DNA from: DATLCI01 sp046714215
GTDB lineage: Bacteria; Acidobacteriota; Terriglobia; Terriglobales; Acidobacteriaceae
Direction of reading: 5' to 3'
DNA length: 27,180 bases
Assembly (NCBI GenBank): GCA_046714215.1
Contig: JBKKBM010000152.1
Location: 1-27,180 of the forward strand
Part shown: positions 6,512 through 13,761 of the stretch, one piece after another
Layout: each line of letters opens with the position of its first letter
How positions within the stretch are numbered: the first letter of the stretch is position 1
Made by a program: the position numbers and the translations under genes
The notes under the pieces: model-generated
Told to the model about the DNA's origin: nothing
Database searches by the model: none
The model's input: the letters and a program-made list of their open reading frames with translations, nothing else

Positions 6512-8914
6512 TTACCACCCAAACCATGACCATACTTTCGACCACGTCCACATACCTAGACTGCGGAAAAGCACATAACCCGCCGGCCGCCAGCCGGTTG
6601 AGATCTTGCTGCGGCCGCGCATCCCCGGACGCATCAATCCTGCGGTGTTCGGTACGGCTACCCGCGCAAAAAACACCCGCCGATCAGCTTCCGGTGAGCT
6701 CACCGGGCTGACCAGAGTCACCGTCCCGAAAAATTTCTTGGTGGGGAAACTCTCCAGCTTGATGGCCACGGTCTCTCCGGGTTCGAGCAGCGGAACGTCG
6801 GTCTCATCGATGGCCACGTCCACCTGGGCGCGTTCCGTACTGACGACGGAGGCGAGCAGGTCGCCCACTTCCAACTTCTGTCCGACCAATTGCTCAAGAT
6901 GCGGGGTGGCGACCACGCCGTCTTGGGTGGTGCGCAAGTGCGTCTGCTGCAGTCGTTCTTTCGCGCGATTCACTTCAGCGGACCAATAGTCAGCCTCCAG
7001 GCGCTTGATACCCGCTTCGGTGCCGTCTTTGGCTGCGAGCGCGCGATTGGCCTCGGCCATAGCAGTCGCGTGCTTGGCTTGCGCCGCGGCCAAGGCGCTG
7101 CGGAACTCCCAATCATCCATGTCGGCCAGGATGGTTCCTGCCTTCACCGCATCGCCTTCTTTTACGTAGACGCGTTTGACGACGCCTTCGACCGCCGCCT
7201 GCACCTTGGCGGTGGACTCGGGGGCCACGGTGGAATCGCCGACCACGCGCATAGGCAACGGGAAGACGGCCAGGAACAACACTGCCGCCACCGCTAGAAC
7301 GACCACGGCGCTGCGGCGTCGGCCTTCCATGCGCATGAACTCATTGCGCTTCTGCAGTAGCGGTTCCAAGATGCCGATGAACGGCACTTCCGTATACAGC
7401 GAAGCATTGCGCAGCGCGACCGTGGCCTGGCTGGCCAATACTTTGATCATTTCGAAATGCGTGTCGCTCAGGAAGTCCGGCTTGCGGCTCTCAAAAGACA
7501 GCACGCCCAGCCGCCCTTGTTCATCCTGCAAAGGGACGGAATAAAACGCGCGGTTGCCGGTCTGCTGGAAGTACTCCTGAAACGTGAGACGGGCCTCTTC
7601 ACGGTCGGCCACGACCTCTTGCCCATGCTGAACGACGAACGTCTCCGCTTCCGCATTCATCGCCCATTCCAGGATGCCGCGCAGACGCTTCACCTGCGGG
7701 TCAGACAGGTTGACTTCTGACTTTCCGGAGATGGCCTTGAGTTGCAACTTGCCGCTCTGCTCCATGGCCACCGCGGCCCGGTCATAAGCCATGATCTTCT
7801 GCGGGCCGTTGACCACCAGTTGCAGGATGCGATCCAGATTCAGGCTGGAGGTGATCTCGCGGCTGACTTCCACCAGCGTCTCCAGGATCTGGATCTTCTT
7901 CTCGGCTTCGAGCAGGCTGGCATTGCGCAGCGCATTGGCCACCGTGGGCACGATCGCGCCGAGGAAGTAGAAGTCATCTTCCGTGAACGGCTTGCCGTTG
8001 ACCTTATTCATCACTTCGACCACGCCGACCTTATAGCCCTGGCTGACAATGGGCATGGCCAGCACGGAGCGGATGGCGCCTTGCTGCACGTCGCCATTCC
8101 GCTTCAACAGGCGCGGGTCTTCGGTCTTAGTGATGAGGATGGATTTGTTGGTATCGAGCGCCTCGGTGGGGATGCCCTCGCCGGTGGCGTAGGTAGTGCC
8201 CACTTCCAGGGTGCCGTCTTCACCGGTACGGTTGATGAGGAGCAACTCCTCGCCTTGCACCATCCATAAGTTGCAGGCCTGGACCTCAGTGATCTCCTGG
8301 ACTTTCTGGGTGATGATGGGCAGCAGCTGATTCATCTGGATGGTGGAATTGAAGACCCGCTCCAAGTCGTAAAGCTGAGTGAGGCGCGAGATGGATTCCA
8401 TGTTGGAATTCCGCTCGTCTTCATAGGAGATGGCCGCGGCGATGGCCGACGATACAAACGGCACCAGGCCCATCAGGGGATCCAGATCCGGAACCTCCAG
8501 CACGCGGTCATAGCTGATGATCTCCACCACCGCTACCAGCTTGTCCTTGTGCAGGATGGGGATGTAAGCCAGCGAATTCAGGGTGCGCCGGATGTTGAGA
8601 TGGGCATACTCTTCGCGGCGCAGACTGGAACCGGAGAACACCATCGGTTCCTTTTCTCGCATGACCATGCCCAGGGTCCCGACCTCTGGATCGACGGTGC
8701 GCTCCTGCATGGTGATCTCGCCGGCGATGGCCTTGGCCACCCACCGTACTTTTGCCTGTAAGTCGCTACTGGTGTAAAGAATGATGGCGCATCCGGGCAG
8801 ATGGTCCGCGAAGGCGCGTACCGCGATGCGGGCGCGGGGGATGACTTCTCTCTCCTGGAGCAGCCCGGCGGCAAAACTCAACGGCGAAGCGAAAGCTTGT
8901 CCTTGTGTTGCCAT
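6512..8914 (-). CDS. Triple-GAF, membrane-anchored HlyD-family adaptor
   Basis: An 800-residue protein. Three GAF-type sensor domains are visible (about 25-165, 190-335 and 345-505), each ending in an A-L-R-N-A-S-L-like helix or its equivalent. A basic stretch and a single membrane helix (about 535-553) follow, then a lipoyl/HlyD adaptor domain (about 560-770) with a shortened hairpin. The topology implies GAF domains in the cytoplasm and the adaptor in the periplasm. GAF domains bind small ligands or mediate signalling, so the protein could couple export to an intracellular signal. It is the first gene of a three-gene operon, 80 bases upstream of the lipoprotein adaptor. A -35/-10 pair lies about 90 bases upstream. 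The ATG has only a weak ribosome site. The domain assignment is confident; the ligand is unknown. Confidence 0.85.
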   Translation of the reverse strand: MATQGQAFASPLSFAAGLLQEREVIPRARIAVRAFADHLPGCAIILYTSSDLQAKVRWVAKAIAGEITMQERTVDPEVGTLGMVMREKEPMVFSGSSLRREEYAHLNIRRTLNSLAYIPILHKDKLVAVVEIISYDRVLEVPDLDPLMGLVPFVSSAIAAAISYEDERNSNMESISRLTQLYDLERVFNSTIQMNQLLPIITQKVQEITEVQACNLWMVQGEELLLINRTGEDGTLEVGTTYATGEGIPTEALDTNKSILITKTEDPRLLKRNGDVQQGAIRSVLAMPIVSQGYKVGVVEVMNKVNGKPFTEDDFYFLGAIVPTVANALRNASLLEAEKKIQILETLVEVSREITSSLNLDRILQLVVNGPQKIMAYDRAAVAMEQSGKLQLKAISGKSEVNLSDPQVKRLRGILEWAMNAEAETFVVQHGQEVVADREEARLTFQEYFQQTGNRAFYSVPLQDEQGRLGVLSFESRKPDFLSDTHFEMIKVLASQATVALRNASLYTEVPFIGILEPLLQKRNEFMRMEGRRRSAVVVLAVAAVLFLAVFPLPMRVVGDSTVAPESTAKVQAAVEGVVKRVYVKEGDAVKAGTILADMDDWEFRSALAAAQAKHATAMAEANRALAAKDGTEAGIKRLEADYWSAEVNRAKERLQQTHLRTTQDGVVATPHLEQLVGQKLEVGDLLASVVSTERAQVDVAIDETDVPLLEPGETVAIKLESFPTKKFFGTVTLVSPVSSPEADRRVFFARVAVPNTAGLMRPGMRGRSKISTGWRPAGYVLFRSLGMWTWSKVWSWFGW

Positions 8915-9004
8915 TAGTCTTTCATTCTCATCGAGGTGATGGCCGTCTGGGGACGGACGCGGCGAACTGGTGTAGTATTCTGGAGCGTTGCGGGGGTCAG
9001 CGGG

Positions 9005-9033
9005 ACTCTAACAAACCGCCTTTAGCGTGTCAA
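9005..9033 (-). promoter_or_regulatory. Predicted sigma-70 promoter for the exporter-like operon
   Basis: On the minus strand a perfect -35 TTGACA (9033-9028) is followed after 17 bases by TAGAGT (9010-9005), which matches TATAAT at four of six positions. It points at the triple-GAF gene starting at 8914. If it is the promoter, the exporter genes would be housekeeping-sigma driven while their proposed cargo is sigma-54 driven. Confidence 0.45.
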
Positions 9034-9062
9034 CGAATTCAAGGCAAATTAGGGGGAGAATC

Positions 9063-9404
9063 TTGGAGATTGATGTTCGTAATCACGGCGACGTGAGTGT
9101 GATCCGGATGAAGGGCGGTCTACGCCTCGGCCAGGCGGTGGATGATTTTCGCGCGGCGATGGACCGGGTGTTCGGCGAGGGCAGCATCAACCTGATCCTT
9201 AACATCACAGACGTGCCCATGATCGACTCCAGCGGGATCGGCTTGCTGGTGCGTTCGCAGGTCTCCGCCAAGCAGCGCGGCGGCAAAGTCACCCTCGTGA
9301 ACCCGAGTCCGTTTGCCATCCAGACGCTGAAGATCACGGGCGTCCTGAATATCTTTGACGTCTCTAATGACGAGCAAGCGGCCATTCAGTCCTACGCCGG
9401 CTAG
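9063..9404 (+). CDS. STAS-domain anti-sigma factor antagonist (SpoIIAA/RsbV-like)
   Basis: I chose the TTG start at 9063 because AGGGGGAGA lies three bases before it and the STAS fold begins at once. The in-frame GTG at 9027 would add 12 residues but has no ribosome site. The 113-residue protein has the family signature around D-S-S-G-I-G (residues 55-60), whose Ser pair includes the usual phosphorylation site of an RsbW-type kinase. Such antagonists, when unphosphorylated, bind the anti-sigma kinase and release its target. An RsbW-like kinase is encoded at 1-450, at the other end of the cluster, so they may be partners. The gene is divergent from the triple-GAF adaptor and converges on the pseudouridine synthase gene. 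Confidence 0.88.
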   Translation: MEIDVRNHGDVSVIRMKGGLRLGQAVDDFRAAMDRVFGEGSINLILNITDVPMIDSSGIGLLVRSQVSAKQRGGKVTLVNPSPFAIQTLKITGVLNIFDVSNDEQAAIQSYAG

Positions 9405-9405
9405 C

Positions 9406-9428
9406 GCGGTTACATCTGATGTAGCCGC
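9406..9428. repeat. Compact inverted repeat at a convergent gene junction
   Basis: GCGGTTACATC (9406-9416) and GATGTAGCCGC (9418-9428) are complementary at 10 of 11 positions, plus a T-G wobble, around a single central base. The repeat overlaps the last codons and stop of the minus-strand pseudouridine synthase gene and starts just after the STAS stop. It has no T-run, so it may be a transcript-end stabiliser or a weak terminator. Confidence 0.5.
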
Positions 9429-10297
9429 AGTGTCGTTTGAAAATGCATCCGGGTCCCCGTCGCGGGATCGTCCCAACTCAGTTCACTGGCCAACAGTTGC
9501 AGCGGTCGCGAGAAATCGCCGGCCGCGCTACGCCTCAGCTCGGGATAGAACGAATCGTTCAAGATAGGGAAGCCCAGCGACATCATGTGGATGCGCAACT
9601 GATGCTTCTTGCCGGTGGCGGGCTGGAGCGAGAAAAGTCCCAGACCGTCGCGGACTTCCTGGAGGGCGATTCGCGTCCGCGCGTTGACCTCCCCCTCAAC
9701 GCTGCTCATGCGGAAGCTGCCGGGCTCCGGCTCGATGCGACTTTCTACCAGCCATTCCCGCTGGACGGGACTTATTTCGCCGGATAAATCTGCGACCGCC
9801 AGATACTTTCTCTCGACTCTGCCCGTGGCGAATAGTTGCGTGTACCGCGCGCGGTCAGCTTTTTGCTTGACGAACAGGACGAGGCCAGCGGTATCGCGAT
9901 CAAGCCGATGGGCGGGTGCAAGGTCCGTGAGGCCGGTGCGCCGCTGCAGCCGGAAGAGCAGACACTCGTTCACCATGGCGCCCGCTGGGGTGACGGGAAG
10001 AAAGTGCGGTTTGTCCGCGACCAGTAGGCGGTCGTCTTCGTAGACCACGGTTTCGTCGAAGGGGACCCGCGGCTCCGCCTCGACCTCACGGTAATAAAAG
10101 ACGGTCACGCCCGGCTGAAAAGCAGTCTGGATCAGGACGGGGTCGTCACCCGTGCGCACGAGGCCGGCGGCGATGCGCGCGCGCCAGATATCCGGCGGGA
10201 TGTGCGGGAAGTGAGCGCACAGGAATTCGAAGATGGTGGCGGGCGGTTGCGGGAGCGCGGGCAGTTGGATCCGCGCGGGGGTGGGGGCAATGCTCAC
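9410..10297 (-). CDS. RluA-family pseudouridine synthase
   Basis: A 295-residue cytoplasmic enzyme that isomerises uridine to pseudouridine in rRNA or tRNA. It has an S4-like N-terminal segment and the family signature H-R-L-D-R-D-T-A-G-L, in which the first Asp is the catalytic residue. The later K-K-H-Q-L-R-I-H-M segment is also typical. The frame is open back to 10375, but I chose the GTG at 10297. The extra residues do not look like the family, and a perfect TATAAT lies so close upstream that transcription should begin at this GTG. The exact RNA target cannot be told from sequence alone. Confidence 0.88.
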   Translation of the reverse strand: MSIAPTPARIQLPALPQPPATIFEFLCAHFPHIPPDIWRARIAAGLVRTGDDPVLIQTAFQPGVTVFYYREVEAEPRVPFDETVVYEDDRLLVADKPHFLPVTPAGAMVNECLLFRLQRRTGLTDLAPAHRLDRDTAGLVLFVKQKADRARYTQLFATGRVERKYLAVADLSGEISPVQREWLVESRIEPEPGSFRMSSVEGEVNARTRIALQEVRDGLGLFSLQPATGKKHQLRIHMMSLGFPILNDSFYPELRRSAAGDFSRPLQLLASELSWDDPATGTRMHFQTTLRLHQM

Positions 10298-10303
10298 GCG
10301 AAG

Positions 10304-10309
10304 ATTATA
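10304..10309 (-). promoter_or_regulatory. -10 box implying a leaderless transcript for the pseudouridine synthase gene
   Basis: TATAAT on the minus strand at 10309-10304. With the usual seven-base distance, transcription would start at 10297, exactly the G of the chosen GTG start codon. No good -35 is seen. No Shine-Dalgarno precedes the gene, which agrees with leaderless translation. Confidence 0.4.
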
Positions 10310-10329
10310 GGGTGCAGAGCGCACAAGAT

Positions 10330-10357
10330 TTGGCCCCGCGCGTACTCGCGCTATACT
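10330..10357 (+). promoter_or_regulatory. Predicted sigma-70 promoter for trpC and the downstream series
   Basis: A -35 TTGGCC (10330-10335) and a -10 TATACT (10352-10357) are 16 bases apart. The predicted start is near 10364, about 39 bases before the trpC ATG. The leader contains a seven-codon open frame (10379-10402, M-R-S-M-S-W-N) whose TGA abuts the trpC ATG. Confidence 0.45.
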
Positions 10358-10402
10358 GTTGCCCTCCCTGGTCATTTTATGCGGTCAATGAGTTGGAATT
10401 GA

Positions 10403-11215
10403 ATGGTCATCAGTCTGCAACAGATCGTGGCCGCAGTGCGCAAGCGGCTGGAAGAAGCGAAAAGATTGTTGCCGCTGGCCGCCATCGGCGCGCAAGCCGA
10501 GGCGGTGCAGCGCTTCCCGCGTGGCTTCCGCCAAGCGGTGGAGGCGGCCCCGGGCGGGATCGGCATCATCGCGGAGATGAAGAAGGCTTCGCCGACGGGC
10601 GGAGCCCTCCGCGGCAGTTTTCATGTGGGTATGCTGGCGCGGCAGTTGGAGCAGGGAGGAGCGTCTGCCCTAAGCGTGGTGACGGAAGAAGACTTCTTTG
10701 CCGGTTCGCTGCAGGACTTGAATGAGGCGTCCGCCGCGAGCCAACTGCCCTGTGTGCGCCACGATTTCATCGTGGACGAATACCAGCTCTACCAGGCCCG
10801 GTTGAACCATGCGGACGCCATCCTGCTGATCGCGTCGGCGCTGAGCGAGATTGAATTCAAGGCGCTCTATAGCCGCGCGCGCGACCTTCAGCTCGAAGTG
10901 GTGTGCGAAGTCCACGACGAAATGGAGATGGACATGGTCGCCGAGTTCGGGGTGGACATCATCGGCGTGAACAGCCGCGACCTGAAGACGCTGGAGGTGA
11001 ATCCCCGGTTGCATGTGGAGCTGGCCAAGCTGCTGCCCACCAGCGTGCTGCGGATCGCCGAGAGCGGTATCTCTTCGGGCGTAGAGATGCGCAAATTAAA
11101 AGTATTGGGCTATCAGGGCTTCGTCATCGGCGAAACGCTGATGACGGCGGACAACGCCGGCGCGGCCCTGGCCGAGTTGCTGACCGAAGCCCGGACAACG
11201 GCCGCCAATGCGTGA
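10403..11215 (+). CDS. trpC: Indole-3-glycerol phosphate synthase, with His at the usual catalytic Lys position
   Basis: A 270-residue TIM-barrel enzyme of tryptophan synthesis that closes the indole ring of CdRP with loss of CO2 and water. The family signatures are present: I-A-E-M-K-K-A-S-P-T-G-G near 56-67, S-V-V-T-E-E-D-F-F-A-G-S near 91-102, the general-base Glu in V-C-E-V-H, I-G-V-N-S-R-D-L, and I-A-E-S-G-I. The conserved [LC]-R/C-K-D-F-I-[IV]-D motif, however, reads V-R-H-D-F-I-V-D: residue 120 is His (CAC at 10760-10762), where the family has its general-acid Lys. Length is normal and the frame is intact, so it is not an obvious pseudogene. tyrA follows downstream, so this is an aromatic amino acid locus. 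Confidence 0.93.
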   Translation: MVISLQQIVAAVRKRLEEAKRLLPLAAIGAQAEAVQRFPRGFRQAVEAAPGGIGIIAEMKKASPTGGALRGSFHVGMLARQLEQGGASALSVVTEEDFFAGSLQDLNEASAASQLPCVRHDFIVDEYQLYQARLNHADAILLIASALSEIEFKALYSRARDLQLEVVCEVHDEMEMDMVAEFGVDIIGVNSRDLKTLEVNPRLHVELAKLLPTSVLRIAESGISSGVEMRKLKVLGYQGFVIGETLMTADNAGAALAELLTEARTTAANA

Positions 11216-11220
11216 GAGGC

Positions 11221-11324
11221 AGTTTCTAGTTTCTGTCCAAGAATAGTTTCTGGTCAAGAGCAGTTTCTAGTTTCTAGCCAAGAGCCAAGAGCTAAATCCC
11301 AAGCGGCTAACGGCTAAAGGCTAA
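11221..11324. repeat. Degenerate direct-repeat spacer between trpC and tyrA
   Basis: The spacer is built of repeated words. AGTTTCTAGTTTCT occurs at 11221 and again at 11262, with a shorter AGTTTCTGGTCAAGAG between them. CCAAGAG is repeated around 11278-11290. The block ends in three tandem heptamers CGGCTAA, CGGCTAA, AGGCTAA (11304-11324). It is low in GC for the region and non-coding. It looks like a slippage-prone intergenic repeat; no hairpin or riboswitch was recognised. Confidence 0.6.
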
Positions 11325-11340
11325 CGATTGCCCCACCACT

Positions 11341-12219
11341 ATGCCTTTCCAACAAGTCACCATCATCGGGTCCGGATTGATCGGCGGGTCGCTGGGCCTG
11401 GCGCTGAAAGCCCAGGGCCTGAGCAAACGCGTCGTCGGGTGCGACCTCGCGGAAGTCCTCGACAAGGCGCAACGCGCCGGCGCCATCGACGCGGGCCACA
11501 CTGATCTGGTCCGGGCTTGCGCCAGCAGCGACGTGATCGTGCTGGCGCTGCCCGTGGGCGGGATCATCGACAGCATCGCGCGCGTGGCGAAGGCGATCGC
11601 CGGGGATACCTCAAGGGATGCGCTCGTCACCGATGTTGGCAGCACCAAGCGCGAGATCTGCGCAGCAGCGGAGAGAGTTTGGGGAGATGCAGCGGCCTCC
11701 CGCTTTCTGCCGGGGCATCCGATGGCGGGGAAGGCGGAGGGCGGCATCGAACACGCAAGCGCGGAGTTGTTCCGAGACGCGCCGTGGCTGTTCACGCCCT
11801 TTACGGATATGCCTGGCGGTGTGGCGGCGGAGTTCATCGCGACGGTAAAAGCGATCGGCGCACGTCCCGTCATTTGCACTGCGGAAGAGCATGACCGCGT
11901 ATGCGCATATGTGAGTCACCTGCCCCAGATGATGGCGACGGCGCTGGCGAACGTGGTGGCCGAGATGGAACTGGAAGGCGGAAGCCTGGACGCCAACCAA
12001 CTCGCGGGCGCGGGCCTGCAGACGATGACGCGCCTGGCCGCGAGTCCCTACGCGATGTGGCGCGACATCGCGTTGACCAATGCCGATAACCTGGCCGCCG
12101 CGCTCCTGCAGATGGAGCAAAAGCTGACACATATCCGGGAGAACCTGAAGTCGCCGGAGCTGCGCGCGGAGTTCGAAAAGGCGCAAGCGGCGCGGGCCAT
12201 GCTTAACATGCTTAAATAG
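11341..12219 (+). CDS. tyrA: Prephenate dehydrogenase
   Basis: A 292-residue NAD(P)-dependent enzyme that oxidatively decarboxylates prephenate to 4-hydroxyphenylpyruvate, the tyrosine branch of aromatic synthesis. The Rossmann motif G-S-G-L-I-G-G-S lies at 10-17. The family signatures G-H-P-M-A-G-K and the H-D-R-V-C-A-Y-V-S-H-L-P helix with its substrate-binding His residues are present. There is no fused chorismate mutase or ACT domain, so feedback control by tyrosine through ACT is absent. It follows trpC after a repetitive spacer, and only four bases separate it from the CPBP protease gene. Confidence 0.94.
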   Translation: MPFQQVTIIGSGLIGGSLGLALKAQGLSKRVVGCDLAEVLDKAQRAGAIDAGHTDLVRACASSDVIVLALPVGGIIDSIARVAKAIAGDTSRDALVTDVGSTKREICAAAERVWGDAAASRFLPGHPMAGKAEGGIEHASAELFRDAPWLFTPFTDMPGGVAAEFIATVKAIGARPVICTAEEHDRVCAYVSHLPQMMATALANVVAEMELEGGSLDANQLAGAGLQTMTRLAASPYAMWRDIALTNADNLAAALLQMEQKLTHIRENLKSPELRAEFEKAQAARAMLNMLK

Positions 12220-12223
12220 ACGC

Positions 12224-12994
12224 GTGGACGAGATCGTTTCTCAAGTCGAGGCGTCACCGGCGCCGCTGCCGCGTGATCCCGCCTGGGGTTACGCCGAGAT
12301 CGCGCTTGTCATCGTCACCTTTGTTCTCGCCTTGATGCTCTGCGCGCTGGCCGGGCTCACCCTCGCCAAGAGCCTATTCCCGGAGATCACTTCCGCGCGG
12401 GTCGCGACTAATCCGCTGTTTTTTGTCCCCGTACAATTTGCCGCGTATCTGCTGACCTATGTGGGAGTGCGAATCCTGGTGGTGGCCAAGTCCGGCGAAC
12501 CGTTCTGGCAGGCGGTGCGGTGGCGGATGCCCGCGGCTGGACCAACCCTCGGGTGCGCGGGGTTGGGCGTTCTGTTGGCGGTGTTGGTGCAATTGCTGTC
12601 TACGGTGCTGCCTTTTCCGCGCTCCCTGCCGATGCATGAATTTTTTCGCGAGGTGCATTTTGCCTACATGATGGCCGCGTTCGGAGTCCTGATCGCGCCG
12701 TTAGCGGAGGAATTGTTCTTTCGCGGTCTGGTGTTTCCCGTGCTCTCCCGCACCCTGGGGCAAGTGGCGGCGATCGTCGTGACCGGCGCCACCTTTTCCC
12801 TGATGCACCGCACCCAGCTGGCATGGGCTTGGGCGCCGTTGCTGGTGTTGTTCGGAGTAGGGTCAGCGCTTACCGTGATCCGCGCGCGCATGAACTCCGT
12901 CGCGGCCAGTTGGATCGTGCACGTGGCCTACAACACCACGCTGTTCGCGTCGATCTACTATTTCTCCGATGGATTCCGTAACATGGCGCGGTAA
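12224..12994 (+). CDS. CPBP-family intramembrane metalloprotease (CAAX/Abi type)
   Basis: A 256-residue protein with a GTG start four bases after tyrA. It has about six to eight membrane helices and the CPBP motifs: E-E-L-F-F-R-G with Glu162-Glu163 and Arg167, F-S-L-M-H with His195, and H-V-A-Y-N with His233 and Asn236. The family includes CAAX prenyl endopeptidases and bacterial proteins linked to bacteriocin self-immunity or anti-sigma factor cleavage. Nothing in the neighbours indicates the substrate. Tight spacing suggests translation coupled to tyrA, with no evident functional link. Confidence 0.9.
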   Translation: MDEIVSQVEASPAPLPRDPAWGYAEIALVIVTFVLALMLCALAGLTLAKSLFPEITSARVATNPLFFVPVQFAAYLLTYVGVRILVVAKSGEPFWQAVRWRMPAAGPTLGCAGLGVLLAVLVQLLSTVLPFPRSLPMHEFFREVHFAYMMAAFGVLIAPLAEELFFRGLVFPVLSRTLGQVAAIVVTGATFSLMHRTQLAWAWAPLLVLFGVGSALTVIRARMNSVAASWIVHVAYNTTLFASIYYFSDGFRNMAR

Positions 12995-13073
12995 ACGCAG
13001 ATGAATGCAGACAAAAGCGTGGTCGCAGCGGGCTGCTAGCTGGTACATTCTTAGTCGCAACTTCTCACATTCC

Positions 13074-13715
13074 ATGACCCAACCCCTGTCTTCGCGGGAC
13101 AAGCTTCTGCAACTCCTGGCGCGCCAATCGTTCAAGCTGGGCGAGTTTAAACTCTCTTCCGGCGGCACCAGCGACTATTACATCGACTGCCGCACCACCA
13201 CGCTGCATGCCGACGGCGCGCGCCTCACCGGCCGCGTGCTTACGGACCTGATGAAGGACAAAGGGTGGCGTCCCCAGGCGATCGGCGGCATGACGATGGG
13301 AGCCGACCCGATTGTGACTGCTGTCTCCATCATGAGCGCGCAGCAGATCCAGACGCGCGCGCCCGCGCGCACCCGGCCCGTGGACGGCGAAGAGTTCTGG
13401 GTGCACGGCTTCCTGGTGCGCAAACAGGAGAAAGAGCATGGGACGGCGCGGGGCATCGAGGGTTTCAGTAAAAAAATGGCGAAGGTCGTGATCGTGGACG
13501 ACGTATGCACCACCGGTGCCTCCACTATCCAGGCGATCGCAGCGGCCCGCGACTTCGGCTTCGACATAATCGGCGTCATCTGCCTGGTGGAACGCGAAGA
13601 GGCCGGGGGGCGCGCGGCGGTGGAGCAGGCGGCGGCCCCGGCCAAGTTCGTCTCCGTCTTTACTGCGCAAGAAGTCCGCGCGGAGCACCTCCGGCAGCTG
13701 GCGGAAGACGCTTAA
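13074..13715 (+). CDS. pyrE: Orotate phosphoribosyltransferase
   Basis: A 213-residue enzyme that joins orotate and PRPP to give OMP in pyrimidine synthesis. The PRPP-binding motif V-V-I-V-D-D-V-C-T-T-G-A-S lies at 138-150, and the flexible catalytic loop V-R-K-Q-E-K-E-H-G-T at 115-124. The frame is open back to 13005, but I chose the ATG at 13074 because the protein then begins at the normal family position. No Shine-Dalgarno is visible, and a TACATT (13044-13049) may be its -10 box. A short extra segment (about residues 90-110) precedes the catalytic loop. Confidence 0.94.
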   Translation: MTQPLSSRDKLLQLLARQSFKLGEFKLSSGGTSDYYIDCRTTTLHADGARLTGRVLTDLMKDKGWRPQAIGGMTMGADPIVTAVSIMSAQQIQTRAPARTRPVDGEEFWVHGFLVRKQEKEHGTARGIEGFSKKMAKVVIVDDVCTTGASTIQAIAAARDFGFDIIGVICLVEREEAGGRAAVEQAAAPAKFVSVFTAQEVRAEHLRQLAEDA

Positions 13716-13761
13716 GGCCATAGAACCTACACATCCCATTCTGATTTAAACTAACTGCATA

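Noticed and set aside
5541..6551. Upstream ATG (6551) as start of the lipoprotein adaptor
   Set aside because: It would bury the lipoprotein signal peptide 40 residues inside. The GTG at 6431 has a strong AAGGAGG and opens directly onto the signal peptide.
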